From: JBHJGP01 sp050331695
GTDB lineage: Bacteria > Pseudomonadota > Alphaproteobacteria > Geminicoccales > Geminicoccaceae
DNA length: 64,000 bases
Direction: 5' to 3'
Assembly: GCA_050331695.1 (NCBI GenBank)
Contig: JBHJGP010000017.1
Span: 186,001 to 250,000, forward strand
The first letter of the stretch is position 1. Every line of letters starts with the position of its first letter. The position numbers were made by a program, and so were the translations under genes. This document shows positions 16,784 through 25,141 of the stretch, in pieces. Below the pieces are notes generated by a model. That model was not told the DNA's origin, made no database searches, and saw only the letters and a program-made list of their open reading frames with translations.

Positions 16784-17030
16784 GGGGGATGACACCACCG
16801 CCGGGATGCACCTAGAGCCATCGGCCCAAGGTCGGCCGCCAGCAGTTTCGGTCTAGTCGAAGATCGTTAAGATTGGCTTATCGAGCGGCCCGGATCCTGC
16901 TGCGCGGCAACGGACCCTAGTTCATCAATCTTAGATTGTATAATTAGATTTGTATTGTTCATCTTGGCGAGACGCTCAACACCGCTTATGTTTATGGGTC
17001 GAGGTGTTTCGATCAGCGAGGTTCCCTTAG

Positions 17031-17846
17031 GTGTACCTGATTACCACCGGCGCTCTGGCGCTCTACGCCCTTTCCGTGGGCGCTCTGTACGCGGCGCAGG
17101 ATCGAATGATTTTTCCGCGCCACCGTGCGTGCGCTCCGCAGGGACTGTATACGAAAGGTGGCAAGACGCTGAGGGTCGCCACCAGCGATGGCGAGCAATT
17201 GGTGGGTGTGCATCTGCCGGCGGAACGATCGCGCGGGCTGATCGTCGGCTTTACCGGCAATATTTGGGATGCCGGCTATTTCGCGGCTTGTGTCCACGAT
17301 TGGACCGATGGTTTCGACGTCGTCGCATTTCACTACCGCGGCTACGCGCCTAGCACCGGGCTGCCGAGCGAAGCCGCGCTGACCCGGGATGCCGAGACGA
17401 TCTATGACGCGGTCATCGAAGAACTGGCGCCGGAGCGGGTCTACGCTGCCGGCTTTTCGCTCGGTTCGGCCGTCGCCGCCCATCTCGCCACGCAGCGGCC
17501 TTTGGACGGGTTGGTGCTGGTCACGCCTTTCGATTCGCTGCACGCGCTCGCCAAAACCAAATACCGGCTGGTTCCCGTGCGCTGGCTACTGAAACATCCC
17601 TTCCATACCGACCGCCGCCTGGCCGCCACGTCTCTGCCCGTGGGCGTGATCTCGGCTCGGCGGGACCAAATCATTCCACCGGCAAGGACACTAAGCCTGG
17701 GCGAGCACATTGACCGACTGGTCTTCAACCACGTCTTCGCGGATGACACGCACAGCTCGCTCTACGACCGGCCTTCCTTCGGAAACGTCCTTCAGGCGGC
17801 GTTCGAAGCGCTCGAAAACGACGTCGCGGAGCCGCTCAGCGCCTGA
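17031..17846 (+). CDS. Membrane-anchored alpha/beta hydrolase (BEM46/ABHD-like)
   Basis: A 271-residue alpha/beta hydrolase. An N-terminal hydrophobic segment (about 1-22) probably anchors it in the membrane. The nucleophile elbow is AAGFSLGSAVAAHLA (Ser about residue 144), the acid is likely in ISARRDQIIPP, and the histidine in FADDTHSSLY. The FHYRGYAPSTGLPSE segment is typical of the BEM46/ABHD13-17 group, whose substrates are lipids or thioesters in characterised members. The GTG at 17031 is the start. Its 3' end overlaps the convergent metZ gene by 55 bases. Confidence 0.8.
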   Translation: MYLITTGALALYALSVGALYAAQDRMIFPRHRACAPQGLYTKGGKTLRVATSDGEQLVGVHLPAERSRGLIVGFTGNIWDAGYFAACVHDWTDGFDVVAFHYRGYAPSTGLPSEAALTRDAETIYDAVIEELAPERVYAAGFSLGSAVAAHLATQRPLDGLVLVTPFDSLHALAKTKYRLVPVRWLLKHPFHTDRRLAATSLPVGVISARRDQIIPPARTLSLGEHIDRLVFNHVFADDTHSSLYDRPSFGNVLQAAFEALENDVAEPLSA

Positions 17847-19012
17847 TCCAGATCCTCGATCAGGTCTTGGGGGTCTTCGAGACCGACCGAAAGCCGGACG
17901 AAATCCTCGGTGATGCCCATCGCTTGCCTCTCGTCTTCAGGGATCTTCGAGTGCGTCGTGGTCGCCGGGTGAGTGATCAGGGACTTGGCGTCACCGAGAT
18001 TGTTCGAAAGCCTGATCAACTTCAGGCGATTGACGACGTCGAACGCATGGGCACGGTCGCGGCCTAGACGAAAACCGATCAGCGTGCTGCCGCCTTTCAT
18101 CTGCCGCTTAGCCAGATCGTATTGCGGATGGCTCCGGAGTCCCGGATAGAGAACCCGGACGATCCGGGGATCGTTTTCCAACCAATCGGCGACCGTTTCG
18201 GCGTTCCGAACCTGGTATTCGACCCGGAGGTCCAGCGTCTCCAAACCCTTAATCAGCACCCAGGCGTTGAAGGGGCTCAGCGCCGGGCCTGCATTCTTGA
18301 CATAGGGATGGATAACCTCATCGCGGGTCTCGCGGTCGGTCAGGATGATCCCGCCAAGACATCGCCCCTGGCCGTCGATGTGCTTGGTTGCCGAATAGAG
18401 CACCTGATCCGCGCCGAGAGCGAAAGGGTGCTGGAGCACCGGCGTCGCGAACACATTGTCGACCACCGTGATGGCGCCGGCCCGATGGGCGCGTTCACAG
18501 ACCGCGGCAATATCGATGAGCTCGAGCGTCGGATTGCCGGGTGTCTCGAAGAATACCAGTCTGGTGGGCCGCGCCAGAGCCTGCTCCCAGGCGCTGAGAT
18601 CGGTGCCGTCGATCAAAACCACCTCGATGCCGAACCGGGGTAGAAGCTCGGTCAGCACCCAGTAGCAGGAGCCGAAGAGAAGGCGGGCCGCGACCACCCG
18701 GTCACCAGCGCGCAGCTGGCTTAGGAGAGTGGTGCTGACCGCTGCCATGCCCGTTGCCGTGGCACAAGCGGCCTCGGCGCCTTCGAGCATCGCCATCCGA
18801 CGCTCGAACATGGCGACCGTGGGATTGCCGACCCGGCTATACATGTAGCCGCTTTGAGTAGCGGCGAAGCGTTCGGCGGCGTCTTCGGCCCGGTCGTAAA
18901 CGAAGCCGGAGGTGAGAAACAGGCCTTCGCAGGTTTCACCATGAGCCGAACGCTCGATCGCTCCGTGGATCGCCCGCGTCTGTCTCCGCCAGTGCTTGTC
19001 CAACGCATCCAT
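17792..19012 (-). CDS. metZ: O-succinylhomoserine sulfhydrylase MetZ
   Basis: A 406-residue Cys/Met-metabolism PLP enzyme. The pocket is seen in SGYMYSRVGNPTVAMFERR, in TVVDNVFATPVLQHP, and at the PLP lysine in LYSATKHIDGQGRCLGG. Wording and length match MetZ, which makes homocysteine directly from O-succinylhomoserine and sulfide; cystathionine gamma-synthase is the nearest alternative. ATG 19012 is the start. The longer ORF reading back to 19120 would run through a terminator hairpin and a SAM-II riboswitch, so it is not coding. Expression is therefore expected to fall when S-adenosylmethionine is abundant. The 3' end overlaps the convergent hydrolase gene. Confidence 0.93.
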   Translation of the reverse strand: MDALDKHWRRQTRAIHGAIERSAHGETCEGLFLTSGFVYDRAEDAAERFAATQSGYMYSRVGNPTVAMFERRMAMLEGAEAACATATGMAAVSTTLLSQLRAGDRVVAARLLFGSCYWVLTELLPRFGIEVVLIDGTDLSAWEQALARPTRLVFFETPGNPTLELIDIAAVCERAHRAGAITVVDNVFATPVLQHPFALGADQVLYSATKHIDGQGRCLGGIILTDRETRDEVIHPYVKNAGPALSPFNAWVLIKGLETLDLRVEYQVRNAETVADWLENDPRIVRVLYPGLRSHPQYDLAKRQMKGGSTLIGFRLGRDRAHAFDVVNRLKLIRLSNNLGDAKSLITHPATTTHSKIPEDERQAMGITEDFVRLSVGLEDPQDLIEDLDQALSGSATSFSSASNAA

Positions 19013-19020
19013 CTCCAAAC

Positions 19021-19051
19021 AAAAAACCCCGGCTTCCGCCGGGGCTTTTTT
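19021..19051 (-). terminator. Rho-independent terminator in the metZ leader
   Basis: On the minus strand: GCCCCGGC, loop GGAA, GCCGGGG, then a T6 run at 19026-19021, ending 8 bases before the metZ ATG. It is symmetrical (T6 on both sides), so it could also stop plus-strand transcripts. Lying between the SAM-II aptamer and the start codon, it probably serves as the riboswitch's expression platform (inference). Confidence 0.8.
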
Positions 19052-19066
19052 GCACTGAACCCCCGG

Positions 19067-19120
19067 CCTTTTAGCAGCTTGTTTTACGTGGTCTGCAAGC
19101 CAGCCGGCCCAAATCACCAC
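19067..19120 (-). promoter_or_regulatory. SAM-II riboswitch upstream of metZ
   Basis: Read on the minus strand, the conserved SAM-II pattern is present: GTGGTGATTTG, then CCGG, GCTTGCAG, ACCACGT, AAAACAAGC and GCTAAAAGG. P1 is GTGGT with ACCAC. The H-type pseudoknot forms between GCTTG in the loop and the downstream CAAGC. The GATTT and GCTAAAAGG stretches match the ligand-binding core known from SAM-II structures. SAM-II elements typically sit before metA, metX or metZ in alphaproteobacteria, as here. Confidence 0.9.
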
Positions 19121-19337
19121 GGAGTGAGATGGTTAGCACAGCCAGTGCCCGCGTCAATCGAGCGGTGACCGGCGGATGGGCCGTCGGCACCGGACAGCGT
19201 TCTGTGTTTCGGTTTCCATCAAGCGACCGTAAAGAATCGAGACGATCAGCGTCGGTCCATAGATTGCACGCAATCAGGATTTGATTTTCACTGTGGCCCG
19301 GGTCACTCAAGGTACATCGGCAACGGGTTGGTCTTCC

Positions 19338-20150
19338 ATGGCTCTGGTGAGCATCGACGAACGAAATGGGCTTTATGTCGAGCATCGCCGGCCGCAGCGG
19401 AGCGATGCGCAGACATTTGTGTTCGTCAACGCGCTGACCGGCAGCACGGATGCCTGGGAAGCGGTGGTTGCGCCGTCTCTCCGAGCCCGAGGCTTCGGAA
19501 CGTTGAGCTACAATTTTCGAGGTCAGGACGGATCGCCCTTCGATCCGGCTCTGGCGCTTACGCCTGAGCTCATCGTTGGCGACCTGCAAATGTTGTTGCA
19601 GAGCGAAGCGCCTGACCGGCCGCTGCTCGTCGGTCTCTCGATCGGCGGTCTATTCGCGGCGCAGGCCGTGCTTGCCGGCAGTGTTGTTCACGGCCTCGTT
19701 CTGCTCAACACCTTGCGGGAGATCGGACCACGGATTGCCTGGGTGAACGATGCCATGCCCGTGATCGTAAAGGCGGGCGGGGTGTCTTTGTTTCTTGACG
19801 CTTTGTTGCCACTTCTGGTGAACCAGGACTATACCGCGCAAGCTCGGGAGAAGTTCTTTAAGGGCGATTATGAGGGGCTCTCCGACAGCCACGGTCACAT
19901 GAACCTGATGCGGCATGCAGGCCAGGCGGACTGGGACATCGCTTACGAGAAACTGTCGTTGCCCGTCCTGGTAATCACCGGCCTAGAAGACCGCGTGTTC
20001 CTCGATCATGATGTGGTCGACGCGCTTTTCCAGCGTCTGCCCGACGCCCGGCGCGAAGACTGGGCCGGAGCCGGCCATCTGCTGCCCCAGGAAGCGCCAG
20101 ATAAGCTGGCGGCGAGCCTAGCGGCCTTCGCCACCGCGATCGGGACCTAG
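19338..20150 (+). CDS. Alpha/beta hydrolase
   Basis: A 270-residue soluble alpha/beta hydrolase. The oxyanion and nucleophile regions are FVNALTGSTDAWEAV and LLVGLSIGGLFAAQAVL (nucleophile Ser in GLSIGG), the acid is in TGLEDRVFLDHDVV, and the histidine in GAGHLLPQEAP. It is of the general PcaD/esterase-like type; the substrate cannot be deduced. ATG 19338 is favoured over an upstream TTG at 19281. It lies just before the EamA transporter (5-base gap), suggesting co-transcription. Confidence 0.75.
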   Translation: MALVSIDERNGLYVEHRRPQRSDAQTFVFVNALTGSTDAWEAVVAPSLRARGFGTLSYNFRGQDGSPFDPALALTPELIVGDLQMLLQSEAPDRPLLVGLSIGGLFAAQAVLAGSVVHGLVLLNTLREIGPRIAWVNDAMPVIVKAGGVSLFLDALLPLLVNQDYTAQAREKFFKGDYEGLSDSHGHMNLMRHAGQADWDIAYEKLSLPVLVITGLEDRVFLDHDVVDALFQRLPDARREDWAGAGHLLPQEAPDKLAASLAAFATAIGT

Positions 20151-20155
20151 CAGTC

Positions 20156-21121
20156 GTGACCATACCGGTTCGTCTCGCCTATCTGGCGGTGTTCGTCGGC
20201 GTCCTCGGCCACGCCTCCAGCGAATTTTTCGCCGTGTTGTCCGGCGTCGCCGGGCCCGAGGTTTCGGTTTGGCGATATCTGTTCGGCGGTGCCGGACTGG
20301 TCATCCTGGCGCTTCTGATTTCCGGTGGGCGCAATCTGATCCGGCCGCTGAGGACCCACAGGCCCCAGCTCGTGCTCTATTCGCTCATCGGCGTTTCCGG
20401 AGCCTATCTCGCCTTTCACTGGGCGCTGGATTTCGCCAGCGTGATCCAGGTGGCGACGCTGGTGACCACCATTCCGATCTTCGTCGGCCTGATCAATCTG
20501 GCCGTGAACGGTCAGCCGATCACCGGCGTCAAGATGGCGACCGGCGCCTGCGCCGTCGTCGGGCTCGTCCTTCTGATCACCGATGGCGCCCTGGAGCGGC
20601 TATCCGGCGAATCCTACTCAATCCTCGGCGTGTTCCTAGGGCTCTGCAGCGCGTCGGGGGTCGCCTACTACGCAATCAAGGTGAAGCCGATCATTGGCCA
20701 ATACGGCGCGCTGGAGATCACGGCCGTGACCATGATGATCGGTGGTTTGGGGCTTTGGCTGGGCGTTGGGCTCGCCTTAGCGGTGTGGGTCGATCCGACA
20801 AACCTGTTCGAGCGGCCCACCATCGCTTGGGGCTCGCTCCTGACCCTGGCTCTGTGGAACGCGACGATCACCCAGTTCTTCTGGATCGGCGGCCTGGCCG
20901 CTGCGCCCGACATGACCCGGGCCAGCTACATCTTCTTTTTGAAGCCGGTGATAGCTGCGGTGCTGGCGCTCACGATCTTAGGCCAGCACATTTCGCTGCT
21001 TCAGGTCTGTGCTATCGGGGTGGTGACCGGTTCGGTGCTGGTCGAACTGTTCTGGCCGACGGTCAGCCGCCTTTGGAAGCCGTCTCCATCTCCCGCCGGA
21101 GAAAACCGTAGCCCTCCGTGA
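20156..21121 (+). CDS. EamA/DMT-family transporter
   Basis: A 321-residue inner-membrane protein with about ten hydrophobic helices and two EamA repeats (about 8-140 and 155-300), as in the drug/metabolite transporter superfamily (exporters of amino acids, nucleotide or metabolite products). The start is GTG 20156, 5 bases after the hydrolase stop. The motif LAFHWALDFASVIQVATLVTT is typical of the first repeat. Substrate unknown. Its end overlaps the convergent epimerase gene by 59 bases. Confidence 0.87.
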   Translation: MTIPVRLAYLAVFVGVLGHASSEFFAVLSGVAGPEVSVWRYLFGGAGLVILALLISGGRNLIRPLRTHRPQLVLYSLIGVSGAYLAFHWALDFASVIQVATLVTTIPIFVGLINLAVNGQPITGVKMATGACAVVGLVLLITDGALERLSGESYSILGVFLGLCSASGVAYYAIKVKPIIGQYGALEITAVTMMIGGLGLWLGVGLALAVWVDPTNLFERPTIAWGSLLTLALWNATITQFFWIGGLAAAPDMTRASYIFFLKPVIAAVLALTILGQHISLLQVCAIGVVTGSVLVELFWPTVSRLWKPSPSPAGENRSPP

Positions 21122-21929
21122 CCAGAGCGTCGACGCTGGGCGCCACAGGACGCCAGACGGACAGGGCAGCGGCGATGTCCGGGTGAACGGACAAAAAACT
21201 CTCGACCACCATGTCGACGGTGAAGTTGATGTCTCTGAGGCCGGCGAACACGTCCGCCCAATTGACATTGCCGGTGCCGGGAATGCCCCGGTCACTCTCC
21301 GATAGATGAATGTAGCGGAGATGGCTTCCAAGGGCCTGGATCGGTCCGGCAAATCCCTTTTCCTCGATGTTCATGTGATAGGTATCGAGATGGACGAACA
21401 GGTTCGGCTCGCCGATCCGTTCGATCATCTCTACGGTCTGGGCGCCGGTATTGAGGAGGTGGGTTTCGTACCGGTTGCAGGGTTCGAGGCCTAAGGCGAG
21501 CTCGAGCGACGCGGCATGCCTGGCGACGGGCTTCAGCGAGCGGGCGATCGTCTCATATTCGCTCTCGGTCGGCGGGCCACCCGTCAGCTTGCCGATGGTC
21601 GAATAGGTGACGCCCGTAAGGCACCAGGAACCGAGTGCCGCTGCCGTGTCCAAGGCCTGCTTCAAGAACGTCTCGGCCTTATCGGGGAACTCGGGCAGGG
21701 TCGCGTGGTTCGGCAGGCCGAGCGAGCAGGTGAGGGCGATGTCGTGCTCGCTGGCCAGCGCCTTTGTGTGATCGACATCGACCTCGCCGGGGCGCAGAAG
21801 AGGGATCTCGACGACCTCAAGGCCGGCCTTCGCCGCCTGCTCGATGACCAGGACCGCATTGTCCCTCGTCCAGTCATCGGCCCAGATGAAGGTGTGCGCG
21901 CCGAGGCGGGGCTTGTGGGCCTGGCTCAC
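21063..21929 (-). CDS. Ketose 3-epimerase-like sugar isomerase (AP-endonuclease 2 fold)
   Basis: A 288-residue TIM-barrel protein of the sugar phosphate isomerase/epimerase superfamily. Metal and substrate residues like those of D-tagatose/L-ribulose 3-epimerases are visible: LEPCNRYETHLLNTGAQTVE, HLDTYHMNIEEKG, and later a DRGIPGTGNVNW motif and a catalytic-type VVESF. The start is GTG 21929, overlapping the hydratase stop as GTGA, so the two are translated together. The track-length ORF from 22040 is rejected because its extra N-terminus is out of character. The physiological sugar is unknown. Confidence 0.82.
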   Translation of the reverse strand: MSQAHKPRLGAHTFIWADDWTRDNAVLVIEQAAKAGLEVVEIPLLRPGEVDVDHTKALASEHDIALTCSLGLPNHATLPEFPDKAETFLKQALDTAAALGSWCLTGVTYSTIGKLTGGPPTESEYETIARSLKPVARHAASLELALGLEPCNRYETHLLNTGAQTVEMIERIGEPNLFVHLDTYHMNIEEKGFAGPIQALGSHLRYIHLSESDRGIPGTGNVNWADVFAGLRDINFTVDMVVESFLSVHPDIAAALSVWRPVAPSVDALVTEGYGFLRREMETASKGG

Positions 21930-22693
21930 GACCGGCTCACCAAGTCGATCTCGACGCTCGCCTGATCGACGATGTCGCAAACGAGGGTGTCGCCGGCGGC
22001 ACAGCTCACCAGGCCGGTGCAGGTGCCCGTGCTTACCCATTCCCCGGCCTTGAGGCCCAGCCCCTGATTGGCGAGCCAGGTGAGGGCGGTAAGCGGACTT
22101 CCCATGACGTCCTTGCTCGATCCTTGGGCGACTTCCTCGCCCCGCTTTAGCGCTCGAACCGTCAGGGCCGAAAGATCCAGCCGATCCCAGTCGGCGATAG
22201 CCGGGCCCGGAATGAAGGCACCGTTGCTGCCGAAATCGGCGAAGGCCATGGTGCCATTGGGAAGGCCCAGACGCGCAAGCCGGCTCGCCACCAGTTCGAT
22301 CGCCGGATGCAGGCTGGCGATTGCCGCCTTCACCTCCGTCTCATCGTAAGCCCCATCCCGTGGCGGCAGGTGTCGACCCAGACGAAAGGCGAGCTCGCAC
22401 TCGAACCCTTTGGTGCCCGCGGGCAGAGGAACTTCGCTTCCCGGCTCGAAGACGTAAGGCTCGAAAAGGGGGCCGTAGAACGGCTGATCGGTGTTCAGAA
22501 GTCTCATGGCTTCGGCGCTCGTACAGCCGATCTTCCAGCCCGATCGAGCGAGGCCCGTTGCCCGGGTCGCCGCCGTCTGAATCCGTTCGGCCTCTTCCCG
22601 GCTCAGGATGGCGCCGCCCGGAAGCTCCTCCACCTCAAGACTTTCCAGTCTGGCCTGAGCGATCGCCCAGCCCGCTTGTTTTATTCGGTCCAC
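21926..22693 (-). CDS. 2-keto-4-pentenoate hydratase-like protein (FAH superfamily)
   Basis: A 255-residue member of the fumarylacetoacetate-hydrolase superfamily, closest in wording to MhpD/XylJ hydratases and related decarboxylases. Evidence: GWKIGCTSAEAMRLLNTDQP, the metal-site pair in FECELAFRLGR, and SPLTALTWLANQGLGLKAGEWV. In aromatic-catabolism operons these hydrate 2-hydroxypenta-2,4-dienoate; here the only partner is a sugar-epimerase-like gene, so a sugar-acid role is also possible. It heads a two-gene minus-strand operon divergent from the photolyase gene. Confidence 0.85.
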   Translation of the reverse strand: MDRIKQAGWAIAQARLESLEVEELPGGAILSREEAERIQTAATRATGLARSGWKIGCTSAEAMRLLNTDQPFYGPLFEPYVFEPGSEVPLPAGTKGFECELAFRLGRHLPPRDGAYDETEVKAAIASLHPAIELVASRLARLGLPNGTMAFADFGSNGAFIPGPAIADWDRLDLSALTVRALKRGEEVAQGSSKDVMGSPLTALTWLANQGLGLKAGEWVSTGTCTGLVSCAAGDTLVCDIVDQASVEIDLVSRS

Positions 22694-22801
22694 CTGTTTC
22701 CTCCCCGACCCGTTCGCCAGTGGCTAGGCCATGGTGCCCTGTCCCGCAAGGCCGCTTCGACCTAGTTCACGGAGGCGTCGACCCGCTCTTTTGGATCTGC
22801 C

Positions 22802-25141
22802 ATGCCATCGACTTTCGATTTGCCGCCGCATCTGGACGAGCGGACCCACGCGCTGAACGAGTCCGGGCCCGACGCTGGCGACCGTGTCATTTACTGGATG
22901 CGGACGGCCGTGCGGGGGCACGAGAACCCGGCTCTGGACGTGGCGATCAGTATGGCCAATCGCCTCGGGAAACCGCTGTTCGTTTATCACGCGCTGAGCG
23001 AGCGCTACCCTTACGCCTCGGATCGCATCCACCGCTTTATACTTGAAGGCGCCCGGGACGTGGCGATCGAGCTTGAGATGCGCGGGATCCAGCACTGTTT
23101 TCATCTGGAGCGGCCTGGTCATCGGGGAACTCATCTCAAAACGCTGGCCCGGACCGCCGCCGTGATCATCACCGAAGACATGCCAGTCGAGCCGCTACGC
23201 GGGTGGGCGCAGGCCCTGGCCGCGGCGGCGGATTGCCCGGTCCTCGCCGTCGACACGGCTTGCGTCTTGCCGATGCGTATGGCCAAGAAGGCGCCCAGCC
23301 GGGCTTACCAGTTCAGAAAACAGACCCAAGAGGCCCGGACGGCGCGCCTCGAGGGGGCGTGGCCGGAAGTTGAGCTTACGAGCCCTTCGGCGCCGCCGGA
23401 GCGGCTTCCCTTCGAGCCGATCGATCTGTCCTCGGCCGATCTGGCCGACCTGATCGCGGCTTGCGGGATCGACCATGGTATTGCGCCCGTACCCCACACA
23501 GTGGGCGGCAGCCTTGCGGGTTATGCCCGCTGGAGCGATTTCCGTGACACACGGCTGAAAGCCTACGGTCGCCGGCGTAACGATGCCTTGCAGCCTGACG
23601 CGGTCAGCCGGCTGTCCGCTTACCTGCATTTCGGCCAGGTGTCGCCTTTCCGAATAGCTCGGGAGGCGTTCGAGCGTCGGGCCGAGAAGTTTTTGGACCA
23701 GCTCCTGATCTGGAGGGAGATGTCTTATGCCTGGTGCTGCCGGACCGAGAGCCAGGAAGACCTTACGGCGCTACCCGACTGGGCCCGGGCGACGCTTACA
23801 TCCCACGCCGGCGACCCGCGGCCGGAACTCTTCAGTTGGGAAACCCTGGCCCGGGCTCAGACAAGAAATCCGCTCTGGGACGCGGCGCAACGTTCTCTCA
23901 TGATCCATGGCGAACTTCACAACAATGTTCGGATGACCTGGGGCAAGGCGCTTTTGAACTGGACGAAGGATCCGGCCCGGGCCCTGGCGATGCTGATCGA
24001 TCTCAATCACCGCTACGCGCTCGATGGCCGTGACCCCAACTCCTATGGCGGTTTGCTCTGGTGCTTGGGCCTCTTCGATCGACCATTCGAGCCGGAAAAG
24101 CCGATCTTCGGCAGTGTCCGTCCCCGGTCGACCCAAAGCCATGCCCGACGATTGGACCCAGAGGCCTATGGCGAGATCACTGGCCGGCTGGCTCTGGCCA
24201 AAGCGCCGACCGTGGCTGTGATCGGCGCCGGTATCGCCGGTCTCGCCTGCGCCCGGACGCTCAGTGACCACGGGCTCGCAGTCACGGTGTTCGACAAATC
24301 CCGAGGGCTCGGTGGGCGGCTGGCGACGAGGCGTGCCGAGCCCTTTGCTTTCGACCATGGCGCTCAATACTTCACCGCCCGCGATCCGCGCTTCCAGCGC
24401 TATGTGGAAAGCTGGCTGGAAGACGATATCCTCAGTTCCTGGTCGCCGGCGGGCGATGATAAACGCGGCTTCGTCGCGACGAGTGCCATGAACGGCCTGG
24501 GCAAACATCTGGGCCGTGATCTGAACTGCCGTCTGGGCCAGCGGATCGATGGTCTGGAAGAAGGAGCGGGCGGGTGGACGCTGGTCGCGGACGATAGCCG
24601 GAGCCTCGGCAGCTTTTATCGGGTCGTGGTGGCGACGCCGGCGCCTCAGGCTTCGCCGCTCCTCGACGCATTCCCGGAACTCACCGCAACGCTTGCCAAA
24701 GCGTCCTACGCGCCCTGCTGGGCGCTGATGCTTGGCTTCGATCGCGCGTTGGACGTGTCGGCGCCGACCCTTCGCCCGGAGACAGGCACGATCGCCTGGG
24801 CAGCGCGCAACAATACCAAGGCCGGGCGGCCCGAGGCCGAAGCCTGGGTCATTCACGCCCGGCCCGACTGGTCAGCGCATCATCTCGAGCTGGAAGCCGG
24901 CGAGGTCGAACAGGTTTTGTTGACCGCCGCGGCTGAGCTTTTCGCCGATACCTGGCGGCAGCCGGTTCATGTCCAGGCCCACCGGTGGCGCTACGCTCTG
25001 GTCACCGAAGCGGTCGGCGAAGCTTGCCTTTGGGATGGCAAGCGAGGCCTCGGAGCCTGTGGGGATTGGTGTCTCGGTCCGCGCATCGAGCTTGCCTGGC
25101 TTTCGGGCATGGCCATGGCCGGCCGGGTCCTGGGCGCCTGA
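22802..25141 (+). CDS. Class II DNA photolyase fused to a renalase-like FAD oxidoreductase
   Basis: A 779-residue two-part protein. Residues 1 to about 450 are a class II CPD photolyase: a Rossmann antenna-like domain (YWMRTAVRGHENPAL), then the FAD domain with LLIWREMSYAWCCR, MTWGKALLNWT and DPNSYGGLLWCLGLFDRPF. Residues from about 468 form a second flavoprotein with dinucleotide site GAGIAGLACA (475-484), KSRGLGGRLATRR and FDHGAQYFTARDPRF, as in renalase/amine-oxidase-like enzymes. Each half binds its own FAD in relatives. The join is in-frame with no stop. The AlkA-like gene overlaps the end by one base, adding DNA-repair context. Whether the halves exchange electrons is speculation. Confidence 0.88.
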   Translation: MPSTFDLPPHLDERTHALNESGPDAGDRVIYWMRTAVRGHENPALDVAISMANRLGKPLFVYHALSERYPYASDRIHRFILEGARDVAIELEMRGIQHCFHLERPGHRGTHLKTLARTAAVIITEDMPVEPLRGWAQALAAAADCPVLAVDTACVLPMRMAKKAPSRAYQFRKQTQEARTARLEGAWPEVELTSPSAPPERLPFEPIDLSSADLADLIAACGIDHGIAPVPHTVGGSLAGYARWSDFRDTRLKAYGRRRNDALQPDAVSRLSAYLHFGQVSPFRIAREAFERRAEKFLDQLLIWREMSYAWCCRTESQEDLTALPDWARATLTSHAGDPRPELFSWETLARAQTRNPLWDAAQRSLMIHGELHNNVRMTWGKALLNWTKDPARALAMLIDLNHRYALDGRDPNSYGGLLWCLGLFDRPFEPEKPIFGSVRPRSTQSHARRLDPEAYGEITGRLALAKAPTVAVIGAGIAGLACARTLSDHGLAVTVFDKSRGLGGRLATRRAEPFAFDHGAQYFTARDPRFQRYVESWLEDDILSSWSPAGDDKRGFVATSAMNGLGKHLGRDLNCRLGQRIDGLEEGAGGWTLVADDSRSLGSFYRVVVATPAPQASPLLDAFPELTATLAKASYAPCWALMLGFDRALDVSAPTLRPETGTIAWAARNNTKAGRPEAEAWVIHARPDWSAHHLELEAGEVEQVLLTAAAELFADTWRQPVHVQAHRWRYALVTEAVGEACLWDGKRGLGACGDWCLGPRIELAWLSGMAMAGRVLGA

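Noticed and set aside
15254..16792. A 512-codon open frame on the plus strand opposite the receiver-PAS gene
   Set aside because: It is antisense to a protein with recognisable receiver and PAS sequence; its own translation has no domain and shows the Gly/Arg/Leu/Val-rich look of a shadow frame.
16939..16944. TATAAT hexamer in an AT-rich gap before the hydrolase at 17031
   Set aside because: A perfect -10 but no acceptable -35 at 16-18 bases; not enough to call a promoter.
23771..24856. A 361-codon minus-strand frame inside the photolyase fusion
   Set aside because: Antisense shadow of a strongly supported coding region.
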